Source of the DNA: Dissophora ornata
Lineage: Eukaryota; Mortierellomycota; Mortierellomycetes; Mortierellales; Mortierellaceae
Reading direction: 5' to 3'
Assembly (NCBI GenBank): GCA_025201705.1
Contig: MU617183.1
Coordinates: 1 to 19,945 of the forward strand
Length of the DNA stretch: 19,945 nucleotides
Within the stretch, counting starts at the first letter, position 1. Every line of letters begins with the position of its first letter. Under the pieces are notes generated by a model. It searched no databases. It was not told the origin of the DNA and was given only the letters and a program-made list of their open reading frames with translations. This document shows positions 7,857-15,773 of the stretch, piece by piece. Both the position numbers and the translations under genes were made by a program.

Positions 7857-8262
7857 GATCGAAAAGTTGGTAGCACTTCCGAGCGAGCATATGTTGCGAT
7901 TATAGTCGTTTCGGGACACAATTCCGAGAACTGTCAACTGCGTCTGCGCGACTTTGAGGGTGGCGAGGATGTCTTGAACGTTGTCTACAAGAAACTGACC
8001 CCTGGAAATTGGTCTCCACGCGCCTTTCAAGCTCTTGGCTCGAGCTCCCTCAGGTGGTTTTTCGCGGATTCCAAAGTCGCCCTCCAGCGCTCTTCTCGAG
8101 CAGCTGTGGTGAGGACTGTATCTAGCGGGATCGCCATCAAGATACAGTACCAGCATAGCCTGGGGCCCAAACTTGGATATTTCATTCGCCAGATTACCAT
8201 GGGCAACCTCCATCGGAAATGAGGAATAGGTGGAAAAAACACGTCCCAAGGACGTCGACACG
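7857..8262 (-). pseudogene. Relic of an XPG/PIN-like nuclease-fold gene
   Basis: Fragments of a family common in Mortierella-type genomes appear in the right order but in different frames. They are VDVLGTCFF near 8259-8233; AHGNLANEISKFGPQAMLV and LYLDGDPA in another frame; AAREERWRATLESAKNHLRE in a third; then back to KGAWRPISRGQFLVDNVQ, LATLKVAQTQLTVLGIVS and RNDYNRNICSLGSATNFSI, ending at 7857. At least three frame changes are required. The central block that normally carries the acidic metal-binding residues of the XPG-I/PIN fold is missing, because the N-terminal basic helix runs directly into WRPISRG. It cannot encode the usual protein. The relic character is seen directly; the family name is from motif recognition. 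Confidence 0.6.
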
Positions 8263-8419
8263 GATGGTCGAGAGTTGCACGAGAGGGCCGAGGTGGGTTT
8301 GAATGGACGACCAGTATCAAAGGAGGGGTTCTAACCCATTCTTCGACAGGAAGACCCAGAAGCCTTCCACGAACAATCTTATGGAGAGCAAGGCTAGCAC
8401 AAAACATTAAAGAAATACC

Positions 8420-8623
8420 ATTTGGGGATTGAGCACAATGTGCGCGCAGATTTTCTCGTCTACGTGTTGCAGGGAGCGATGAATACTGAGTTCCGAGTTA
8501 CACACTACCAGTTCAAGAGGGGGGCTTTTACTTATCGAGCTATCACGGCACGACAAGGAATTGGGTGTCACTGTTTCAAAAGCACAGAAGCCAATTAATT
8601 TCATTTTGCAGATAATGGGTTAG
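8420..8623 (+). pseudogene. Frameshifted coding remnant, unknown family
   Basis: One plus frame reads IEHNVRADFLVYVLQG and AMNTEFRVTHYQFKRG up to a run of six G near 8518. Beyond it a different frame carries the more protein-like LLIELSRHDKELGVTVSKAQ and KPINFILQ, to TAG at 8621. A one- or two-base slip in the G run would explain the switch. No family is recognised and the ends are arbitrary. The minus strand is also open here, so the orientation is only a preference. Confidence 0.25.
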
Positions 8624-9010
8624 ATCGTTCTCTGGAATCAGAGACAAACCTACTTCAGTCCTGTTCATGCGCCGATTACACAGAATTCCCTGTAAACATC
8701 TCTATCTCGTCGCAGCGACTTCGAGATCTACTACGGATAACACGGAGGATTGTGGCCTAAATCTAGAGGACATCATTTCCGAATGCTTAGCATTGCAATT
8801 GAAGACGTCAAGAGCCGAGGGCTCCGAAGCAAGGTAGAGAAAACGGGACAGGGCGAATTGAAGGACTTGTGGATGAAGCTGTGCATGAAAATTCAAGGCG
8901 CTACTTTTCTTTCTATCACCGACGTCACTTTTGGGGATAAGAGATTCATTCCTCCATCTTGTTAATTCCATCCGCTCCTAGATTACTCTTCAATCCCTCC
9001 TTGCCCGAAC
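8624..9010. other. Upstream flank of the ATP adenylyltransferase gene
   Basis: No supported gene. A 71-codon plus frame (8750-8965) is open, but a competing frame is also open and neither shows a domain. The last part, pyrimidine-rich around 8950-9005 (TCCATCCGCTCC, CAATCCCTCCTTGCCC), should contain the promoter and leader of the gene starting at 9011. Confidence 0.4.
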
Positions 9011-10397
9011 ATGATTGCATACCTCTCCGAATTTGACACCCAGCTGTCTACAACTTACGATGCAGCCCTCAAGTCTGGCCAACTGATCTTCACCTCCTCG
9101 GAGACCGTGAAGTCCAAGGAGACCGAGTACAATATCGACGTATGTCCCCGCTTGCTCTGCAATTGTTCACTGCATCCAAGAGTCGACAGATAAAGCTCAA
9201 TTTGCTCAATTGATGTCGCTCTATACACACTTTCTGCAGTGTGACATCTGCTACGCACCGGCACTAGCCAAGAAGCCGCACGGTATTCTTCTCACGGTGG
9301 AGGCCGACCCAAGGCCAAAATTGGATCGCCCTTCCACACCTGTGATCCAGAAGGTCGAAAAGGCCAACCCGTTCCTGCCCCATACTCCGGCCCTCTATGT
9401 TGCGGACGCGAGCGAAGAGCACAAGATTCTACTGAACAAATTCTGTATCGTGCCCAGACATTTCCTAGTTGTCACCAAAGGTAAAGGATTTGAACAGAAT
9501 TGAGTGGAGGCGAAGGCAAGAAGGCAATGGAGGCTCGGAAGACTTAGCTTTTTTTTTTTCGGACACAGATTTTCACCCACAAACAGAGCCTTTGACTCCT
9601 GATGACATGATGGCGATCTGGAATTCGATTATGGCTCTTAGGAACAGTCGAGACGCCGTCGCGTTCTACAATTGCGGAACGCGTTCTGGGGCGAGCCAGC
9701 CTCATAAACATATGCAGATCATCCCTCTCGAGGCTCCCTCGCCCATCGCGATCCTCGTTCGGGAGTGCTCAAAGCGTCAGCATGGAAAGAAGGAGAACCG
9801 GCCAGGTAAGAAGCAGAGCTATTCCATCAAAAACACAGCTGTTTCCTCTCGCCGAAAACTAGGTCAAGATCATTTATTTATTTATTTTTTCCTCTCTTTC
9901 TAGGTGACGTATTCTCGGTTCCGTACAACTGCATCAACCACGTTATCCTTCTGCCCGCTGCGGAACATACCTCCAAGAGCCAAGAGGACATCCTTCTAGA
10001 GGCCTATATCACACTCATGGATGCCATGCTCATGTCCATCCGTGCATACGCTGAACAAGGACACGTCTCGGATGAGGAACGCAAACTCTGCACCAATACT
10101 GCCTATAATTGGATCATGACCACTGAATTCATGATGATCGTTCCCCGGAAACAAGAATCCTCCAAAATGATCAATGGCGTTGCGTTGGATATTAACTCGT
10201 TGGGATTTGCGGGCATGGTGTTGGCAAAGACGAAGAGAGAGTTGGAGATGGTCAAGGATAGAGGCGTGGTCACAGTGGTGGCAGAGACTGGGTTCTCCTT
10301 TGGATTTGAGGGACGGTCACCGGAAGAGGAGGCAAAGAGAGCAGAGGAGCAGGCCAAGTTGGAGCAACAGATGAGCAACGTCTTGTTAAATCTTTAG
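9011..10397 (+). CDS. ATP adenylyltransferase (Ap4A phosphorylase), 4 exons
   Basis: Cleaves diadenosine tetraphosphate phosphorolytically to ADP and ATP, like yeast Apa1/Apa2. Exons 9011-9139, 9240-9480, 9569-9805 and 9904-10397 join with GT-AG introns of 100, 88 and 98 nt and consistent phases, giving 366 aa. Family features in order: YAPALAKKP at about 48-56; NKFCIVPRHFLVVTKDFHPQ around 109-128; an APA-type nucleotide-binding stretch NCGTRSGASQPHKHMQIIPL with the HIT-like motif H169-x-H171-x-Q173; then VPYNCINHVILLP and a C-terminal domain with YNWIMTTEFMMIVPR and INSLGFAGMVLAK. The C-terminus is a charged Glu/Lys helix. Length is close to the usual 320-370. The start ATG is the first in frame and fits the family. 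It converges on the 679-aa gene. No defect is seen. Confidence 0.93.
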
Positions 10398-10456
10398 AAG
10401 AGATGTCATCTTTATATCTTGGAAAAAAACTCCAGATAGAAATATATACTTGTAAT

Positions 10457-10462
10457 TTTATT
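10457..10462 (-). terminator. Poly(A) signal of the 679-aa gene
   Basis: AATAAA on the minus strand, about 40 nt past the stop at 10502. The spacer between the two convergent genes is only 104 nt, so their 3' UTRs probably overlap. On the plus strand only weaker AT-rich elements (AATATATAC near 10441) are available to the adenylyltransferase gene. Confidence 0.45.
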
Positions 10463-10501
10463 CCATTCGCAAGTATATGTTAGACTTGGGATCCTGAAGT
10501 G

Positions 10502-12541
10502 TCAAACCGAAGCTCGAGTCTGCAAGGACGACGCTGTTGTAGGGGAGCTGGACCCATGCGGAAGAAACTTTCCAACAGTCAAGGACAATTTTTTCTTGAT
10601 CGATTGGAATCGGCGATGAGTAAGACCTTGTTTCGGGCTATTGTCATTCAAGTCATCATCATCGCTATTGCACGTGGCAACGTCGTTCTGATGCGCCTCG
10701 ATATCGTTTGGCGAAAATAAAACATGTGATTCCACACTGCCACTTCTGCCGCCGCAGCCATTGTACATATTCTCTGGAGTGTGCATCGGCAGTTCGGGGC
10801 CGAGTCCTGCCACCTGCGCTAGCTCACGAAGAGACGGCAAATCAACGCGTCGCGTGTAACTGAAGGATGCATTGATCGGTGGTGAGGGTGTTGCATGTGG
10901 AGGAATCTGGATTGGGGAAGGTCTTTGCTCCTCGACCCGATATTCCAAGTTGGGTAAGGGCTGAGGTTGGGACTGAACCAGAGGTTGATCGTACTGAGAC
11001 TGAGCGCTACGAGGTGGCGAAAGATCAGTGTCCAACACCGCCACGTTCTGCGGTCGAGACGAGTCTCTAAAAATTGAAACTGTCTGATCAGCGTCCGATT
11101 GGCCCTGCGGTGGCAACTCTTTGTTCCTTTGGCGCACATAGCTTGAACATGTCGCCACCGATGCGCTATCACTATGATATGGACCCGGGGAGGAAGTGTC
11201 GGAAGCAGGCGCCTGATTGAACGAATTATTGCCATGTTGATCGTTCTCGTTGCCCATCAACATTTCCTTCCACTTGTTCTCTTCTTCATGATGGACCTTT
11301 GAATCTCCTTGTGGCTGGTCGAGGTTAGATGTTGAAGAACCAAGGACACCATTCCAGGATCCGAATGATACCTGTGAGGAATTATGTTTTGCGGGGCTAC
11401 CAGGCGCATTTTGGTAGCAACTTTTTTCCTGTCGCAGATGGTACTGTGGTAGTGTTGTCGTCGGCTTAACAGGTGGGTTGATCGATTCTTTGATTTCGGT
11501 GCTACCCTTGGCTTCGTCGCCGTGACGATGACGGCAGTCTCTCAAAAAGTTCAGCTCACTGCCCTGGCCTTCATGCCAGTTGTTATTAGTGGGCCGACAT
11601 GGAAGGTCATCGAAAAGCCTACTGCCGTTCCTCCGTGGCCTCGCGAAACTTGGCAAAGGAACCACAAACTCGACTTTATCTTTCTTCACCACAGCTGTAC
11701 ACCCAGCTTTGTACACACCGCTTGTCCCATCGACCGTGCCGTCGACACCACCAAGGCTGACGAGTGGTCGATTACCGTGATTCAGCAGTTCGGAAATGGC
11801 AATTTCCAGTAACACTCTTCGCTCGTGCTCGCTTGCGGATACTACAGTTGCCGCCGAGTGACTATCGTGGGAATACAAACTCGTTCTATGTTCGTGATCA
11901 CCAATATCAGTAACATCTCTGAGTCGGTAGGGTCCATTGGAGCGACTGCTTGCGGTAACTCCATCGTAAGCGGCAAATGAGCTAACCGACGTCATGGCAG
12001 TAGCCCCAGCTGAGGACTCCATGCTATTGCTGATAGGAGGAGAAGTAAACCCATGATGTCCTGTCAAGCGAGCCCAGCTGGATTTGGTCTTTGTAGCGCC
12101 AGGGTGCGGTAGGAGTGAAATGGATCGACGTAAGGATTGCGTTGGAATCTTTGGCATTGTCGGTGTCTTCAGTACATCTGGTGTATTCGTAAACTTATCC
12201 TCAAATGACTCCATCTGAACTTGACCCTCCTCGAGTCCTATTTCTCGCTCCAAAGGCATCGAGTCGTTACCACCATCTGTAGCACCATTGCTGTCGCCGT
12301 AAATCACGGGTCCCAGAACGAAGATAGGATTGTCATGTCTGTTGTTGTTGGTTTGAATAGGCGCCGGTCTGCGTTTTCGGAAGAATGCTCGGAGTGGGCT
12401 CTTGGGCGTCTCTTGTCCACTTTGACCAAAGTTGGGGTGCGGAGACGGTGTTGGGGCCTGCATAGTGGCGGTGTTGTCTAGTTCAAGCGGAGTCTCTGCG
12501 TGGTCGACGATCTCTAGCCCTGGATTAGGGACAAACAGCAC
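10502..12541 (-). CDS. Large disordered protein of unknown function (679 aa)
   Basis: A single uninterrupted reading frame from the ATG at 12541. I do not recognise it. Almost the whole chain is low-complexity and rich in Ser, Pro, Asn, Gln and Asp, as in intrinsically disordered regulatory proteins. Possible short linear sites are a basic patch SPLRAFFRKRRPAPI near residue 50, SLRRSISLLPHPG near 136, an amphipathic helix HERRVLLEIAISELLNHG near 240, and a basic C-terminal RRFQSIKKKLSLTVGKFLPH. RRSIS and RRFQS resemble basophilic kinase sites. There are no transmembrane segments or signal peptide. The length of the frame, in a region where other frames are closed, makes it very likely real. 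An ACGCGT box lies about 200 nt upstream of the start. Confidence 0.75.
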   Translation of the reverse strand: MLFVPNPGLEIVDHAETPLELDNTATMQAPTPSPHPNFGQSGQETPKSPLRAFFRKRRPAPIQTNNNRHDNPIFVLGPVIYGDSNGATDGGNDSMPLEREIGLEEGQVQMESFEDKFTNTPDVLKTPTMPKIPTQSLRRSISLLPHPGATKTKSSWARLTGHHGFTSPPISNSMESSAGATAMTSVSSFAAYDGVTASSRSNGPYRLRDVTDIGDHEHRTSLYSHDSHSAATVVSASEHERRVLLEIAISELLNHGNRPLVSLGGVDGTVDGTSGVYKAGCTAVVKKDKVEFVVPLPSFARPRRNGSRLFDDLPCRPTNNNWHEGQGSELNFLRDCRHRHGDEAKGSTEIKESINPPVKPTTTLPQYHLRQEKSCYQNAPGSPAKHNSSQVSFGSWNGVLGSSTSNLDQPQGDSKVHHEEENKWKEMLMGNENDQHGNNSFNQAPASDTSSPGPYHSDSASVATCSSYVRQRNKELPPQGQSDADQTVSIFRDSSRPQNVAVLDTDLSPPRSAQSQYDQPLVQSQPQPLPNLEYRVEEQRPSPIQIPPHATPSPPINASFSYTRRVDLPSLRELAQVAGLGPELPMHTPENMYNGCGGRSGSVESHVLFSPNDIEAHQNDVATCNSDDDDLNDNSPKQGLTHRRFQSIKKKLSLTVGKFLPHGSSSPTTASSLQTRASV

Positions 12542-13043
12542 GCCCGACTTGTTGCGATGCAGTATTCAGGAACAATACGGAGGGAGGCAGATATGAAAGT
12601 TGGCTGTCGTTGATGGAGGGTGAAGAACAAAAGAAAAAGGTTGATAGTTTTCTTTGTTGGCGCGTCCTTTCATATTTATATGTCTGTCAGTCCACTTGTG
12701 TCCCATATGAAAAAAGGAGACAAAAAAAATGTGGGTTAACGCGTTTCGCCTCCTTTTGCTTTCAATTGTATGTTTTTGTGTTCACGCGAAGAGGCTGTGC
12801 AGCTTGGTGATTATTGATGCACAAAATGAGTGTACAAATTCAGGCAACAATGAAACAAGAAGGCTTCCATGCCCCACAATGGACACATGAAAGTAACAAG
12901 GGGAAGCACGCGAATTTTGTTTTTTCACTTTGTTGGGATCCCCCTCTTTGAATGATTTTTTTATCCTTCTATTTTGTTTAAGCACAAATATCCTACGCAG
13001 AGCGGATATTTTCCATTTGGGGTTGTCTCCAATTTACTGGTTA
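12542..13043 (-). promoter_or_regulatory. Spacer upstream of the 679-aa gene, with one ACGCGT box
   Basis: No gene is supported in these 502 bases. For the minus-strand gene starting at 12541 this is the promoter side; for the small gene ending at 13044 it is the 3' side. An ACGCGT palindrome at 12739-12744 is flanked by GTTA and TTCG. The rest is A/T-rich with runs such as CAAAAAAAATG and ATTTTTTTATCC. No clear AATAAA signal was seen for the gene ending at 13044. Confidence 0.4.
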
Positions 13044-13502
13044 CTACGCGTCCATGGCTGCCAATTCGGTCGCCAAGCGATTGTACACCTTTTGATCATT
13101 CTCCAACGCCATCTGTAGCACCATCAGATTGTCCATGTTATTCGAGAGCTGGCGTCTTCTCAACCCTTCTCTCTCCACCAGCACGGGGTCTGCGTCATTC
13201 AAAGTTGGCGAGCTCGGAGACGAAGTCGTTGACATCTCTGGCCAGGAGGGTCTTTTGACATGACCAGAGGGACTAACTGGCGCACCACCATTCTCGTCAT
13301 CGTATCTGTTTTGGCCTTGCAAATCCAAAGCCTTGGAATCCAAAGATGAAGCGAGGGAACTTTCGATCCCCACAATGTCACAGACGGGCTCGAAACTAGA
13401 AGGCATCGTGGTTTTGTAACTGGCAATGCGGTCCTTGTTGAAAGTAATTCGTTCAGAGACCTTTTTCATCTCTTGCTCGATTTCAGTGCGTCGCGATGAC
13501 AT
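13044..13502 (-). CDS. Small helix-linker-helix protein A (152 aa)
   Basis: Unrecognised single-exon gene starting at ATG 13502. The N-terminal 33 residues form a charged amphipathic helix (RTEIEQEMKKVSERITFNKD). Residues ~35-105 are a polar, Ser/Pro/Asp-rich linker (SPSSPTLNDADP). The C-terminal ~45 residues are a second helix with hydrophobic spacing (LRRRQLSNNMDNLMVLQMAL, then DQKVYNRLATELAAMDA). This fits a small coiled-coil adaptor or homo-oligomer. There is no signal peptide or membrane segment. It has the same architecture and orientation as the next two genes upstream, and ACGCG-bearing DNA begins about 50 nt before its start. It could be one of three very diverged paralogues; function unknown. 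Confidence 0.62.
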   Translation of the reverse strand: MSSRRTEIEQEMKKVSERITFNKDRIASYKTTMPSSFEPVCDIVGIESSLASSLDSKALDLQGQNRYDDENGGAPVSPSGHVKRPSWPEMSTTSSPSSPTLNDADPVLVEREGLRRRQLSNNMDNLMVLQMALENDQKVYNRLATELAAMDA

Positions 13503-13998
13503 GTTTTCCCCTTTTTGTTTTTGATCTTTGATATATGAGAAGGGAAAAAAAACGCGTGAAAGTTTAGACGACTGAAAGTGAATAGATGCACAAAAGAAAA
13601 AAAAAACGCGTGCTGTGGTTATGAAGACGCGATTGTATAGATCACATCCACCAATGAAGTTGTGGATTCATTTTTTTTTTTACATGTCGCGGTTCCTGTG
13701 TGATGTGGTTTGTGTGAGGTGAAGTTGCAAAAGATGAGGAAGCGAGAGGTGAGGGGAAAAAAGAAAGAGAAGAGAAAGAGCGAGCGGTTCCTAGGGATTC
13801 ATTTTACACGCGTCGTTTATTGTCATCACCAGAACTGAAAAAAAAGTAAGGGAAAACTAGCTTGACGCGTAATTGGCAAGAGCTTTTTCGTTCCGATTCT
13901 ATACCAGCAAAAGGACCGACGCTCGCTTGTGTATCCCCCCTCAAACTTCACCAGAGAGAAAAAAAAACTGCACAAAAGTACTATTGTATTCCCTATTT
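13503..13998 (-). promoter_or_regulatory. Upstream region of gene A with four ACGCGT (MCB-like) boxes
   Basis: ACGCGT palindromes lie at 13552-13557, 13606-13611, 13808-13813 and 13865-13870, plus an ACGCGA near 13625. The first two are directly preceded by A-tracts on the plus strand. ACGCGT is the MluI cell-cycle box bound by the MBF (Mbp1/Swi6-type) factor in yeasts. Clustering in the 496-bp spacer before the 152-aa gene suggests cell-cycle or MBF-like control, but that is inference. Otherwise the spacer is A/T- and purine-rich with no coding signal. Confidence 0.45.
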
Positions 13999-14454
13999 CT
14001 ATTCGGTCGCTACCAACATCTCATAAGCCTTCATATGCTTTTCCAAATCCTTCTCTGCCTCGACCAAAAGCATTTTTGCAAGCTGCTTCGCGTATTCCCG
14101 CTTCAATTGCCTGGGATTCGCATCATCAGAATACACTCCATTCGATGCAGTGGTTACCATATTAGTTGTGGTATTGGAATTGGGCTCGGTCCTAGTTTCT
14201 CCCAAATCCAAAGAGGATGCATCCGAGGAGTGCTGGCATTCAATGACACTGCTCATCTCGAATAGAGCTCTTTGCCATGGACTGTCAACGTCTTCGCTTT
14301 CAAACGCACATTCGTTTTCGGGATCGGGATCTTCAGTCAATTTGGTTAGGAGCTTGACTCGGGATTGGGCCTCAGAGATGTAGTCTAGGATTTCCTTCAT
14401 TTCGGGGGACACTTGGTTGTCGGTCATCGGAACATGCTCAGCAGGGGAAGACAT
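13999..14454 (-). CDS. Small helix-linker-helix protein B (151 aa)
   Basis: Unrecognised single-exon gene from ATG 14454. After a short polar start (MSSPAEHVPMTDNQ) a helix follows (PEMKEILDYISEAQSRVKLL). An acidic and Ser/Thr/Asn-rich linker covers about residues 42-110 (EDPDPENECAFESEDVD). The C-terminal helix (RQLKREYAKQLAKMLLVEAE, then KDLEKHMKAYEMLVATE) ends the chain. The plan matches proteins A and C. The C-terminal K-x-Y-x-x-L spacing (MKAYEML) recurs in A (QKVYNRL) and C (DKAYDAL). Net charge is strongly acidic. Upstream, an A-tract followed by ACGCGC (14591-14596) lies 137 nt before the start. A cytosolic scaffold-like role is possible but unproven. Confidence 0.62.
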   Translation of the reverse strand: MSSPAEHVPMTDNQVSPEMKEILDYISEAQSRVKLLTKLTEDPDPENECAFESEDVDSPWQRALFEMSSVIECQHSSDASSLDLGETRTEPNSNTTTNMVTTASNGVYSDDANPRQLKREYAKQLAKMLLVEAEKDLEKHMKAYEMLVATE

Positions 14455-14590
14455 GATATTTGAGGGAGTTTTTCAAGAATGAGGGAAGGGGGGGATGTGT
14501 GATATTGGTGAAGAGGTAAAAACAAATAACGCAGAAAACAAAGACAGAAAACAGGTCATTTTATGTTACAGCAAAGCACGAAAAAAAAAA

Positions 14591-14596
14591 ACGCGC
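14591..14596 (-). promoter_or_regulatory. A-tract plus ACGCGC element upstream of gene B
   Basis: A run of A directly followed by ACGCGC, about 137 nt upstream of the minus-strand start at 14454. It shares the A-tract/ACGCG layout of the sites before gene A but differs from the perfect MluI box in the last base. It could be a weaker MBF-type site. Confidence 0.3.
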
Positions 14597-14728
14597 TTTT
14601 TGGTTTCGTGCAGGAAAATGGTCGAACGTTCATTGTCACTTTTGTTCCTTCATTCCACGGCCAGTCAAAAATCTAGTCCATGTTTTTTTGCCACAGCTCC
14701 TCTTCTTTCACCATTTTAGGTATTGCTC

Positions 14729-14734
14729 TTTATT
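14729..14734 (-). terminator. Poly(A) signal of gene C
   Basis: AATAAA on the minus strand, 20 nt after the stop codon at 14754, good spacing for fungal 3' end formation. Confidence 0.45.
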
Positions 14735-14753
14735 GACTTCAGTTCGCAAGTTT

Positions 14754-15110
14754 TTACACAGCAGACTCCTCTTTGAATTGAATCGTCTCTATCGCCAACA
14801 ATTCAATCAAAGCATCATACGCCTTATCCAACTGCATTTTCGCAGTTTTCAAACTCTCCTCTGCGCGCTTGATCTCCTTTTCTTTCCTCGTCCTCTCATC
14901 GGACACAGGGTCGTGAAGTATACCATCGCTCATGATGACATTGTGCAGTCGTTCGTCGATCTGTAGAGAACTTAGGAGTTGGCAATGACCCTCGGGGCTG
15001 GAAGAACTGAGTAGGCACTCGAGGACCCGAATCCTGGCTCGAAGGGTGGAGATGCGTCCTTCAAGTTCCCTCCCCTCGGGAGACGTTGTAATGAATCCGG
15101 GTCTTGGCAT
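14754..15110 (-). CDS. Small helix-linker-helix protein C (118 aa)
   Basis: Unrecognised. I start it at ATG 15110 (MPRPGFITTSPEG). The longer open frame from 15248 adds 46 residues encoded by very A/T-rich, leader-like DNA (KNKKQNKTK), so it is less likely. Helix 1 covers about residues 14-37 (RELEGRISTLRARIRVLECL). A short Ser/Gly linker and a second polar stretch follow. The C-terminal helix (RKEKEIKRAEESLKTAKMQL, then DKAYDALIELLAIE) carries the same K-x-Y-x-x-L spacing as A and B. The strong heptad pattern suggests a coiled coil. It is the third of three same-strand small genes, and its promoter side faces the 3' end of the VPS9 gene. Confidence 0.58.
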   Translation of the reverse strand: MPRPGFITTSPEGRELEGRISTLRARIRVLECLLSSSSPEGHCQLLSSLQIDERLHNVIMSDGILHDPVSDERTRKEKEIKRAEESLKTAKMQLDKAYDALIELLAIETIQFKEESAV

Positions 15111-15466
15111 GCTGATAGTAGAAATGGAACACAAAACGGTGTCTTTTGGTCTTTTTGTTTTGTTTTGTTTTTTGTTTTTGTACTTTGGAGACAGGTTATA
15201 ATGTAAGTGGATGGATGAAGAGTGAAAAAGGTAAAGATGTTTGAACATTTGTGTGCGCTTTTTTCAGTACACTCGTGTCTAGTGAAAGGGTCAACGATGA
15301 TGGCATGAGCATTCCATAGGCTGAATGAACCGGTCCTTTCCACAAGGACGTGACCGATGCCAAAAAAAAAATCAAGGATAAACCACTACTTTCGTTTCAG
15401 AACGCGAGACGTTTTTCACTTTTATTTATTTTTTTTTGCCATTTCGGATTTGGAGTTTTTTTTTTT
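15111..15466. other. Spacer between gene C and the VPS9 gene
   Basis: No gene is supported. The left half is the leader/promoter side of gene C and is rich in T-tracts (TTTTGTTTTGTTTTG near 15155). An ACGCGA occurs near 15403. The right end carries the VPS9 poly(A) signal. Confidence 0.4.
15421..15430 (-). terminator. Poly(A) signal of the VPS9 gene
   Basis: AATAAATAAA on the minus strand, about 40 nt downstream of the stop codon at 15467. It supports the placement of the last short exon. Confidence 0.5.
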
Positions 15467-15742
15467 CTACGCAAGCCGTTTCATTTCTTCTAAAATCTTG
15501 CCGATTCTTTGATAATCCTCCAAGAGACCTACATTTTTTGTCAATAAGAAAGAACGGATATGGTTTTTTTTAGCAGCATACAAAAAAAGCAAAGCATCCC
15601 AGAGTCCACTGCAACTTGAAAAGCAGTTTTGTGCAACTTACTCTTGACATCACTTAATCGAAGATCTCCTGAATCTGTGCATGCCATGAACTGGAACTGT
15701 GGTCCCTCTGAGCTCCTCACGTATTCTAATACTCGGTTCTTT

Positions 15743-15773
<31 letters not shown>

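Noticed and set aside
13873..14265. 130-codon plus-strand frame
   Set aside because: It overlaps gene B in antisense and extends into low-complexity spacer; no domain or splice logic.
15111..15248. 46-residue N-terminal extension of gene C
   Set aside because: A/T-rich leader-like DNA encoding Lys/Asn/Gln strings; the MPRPGF start gives a cleaner protein.
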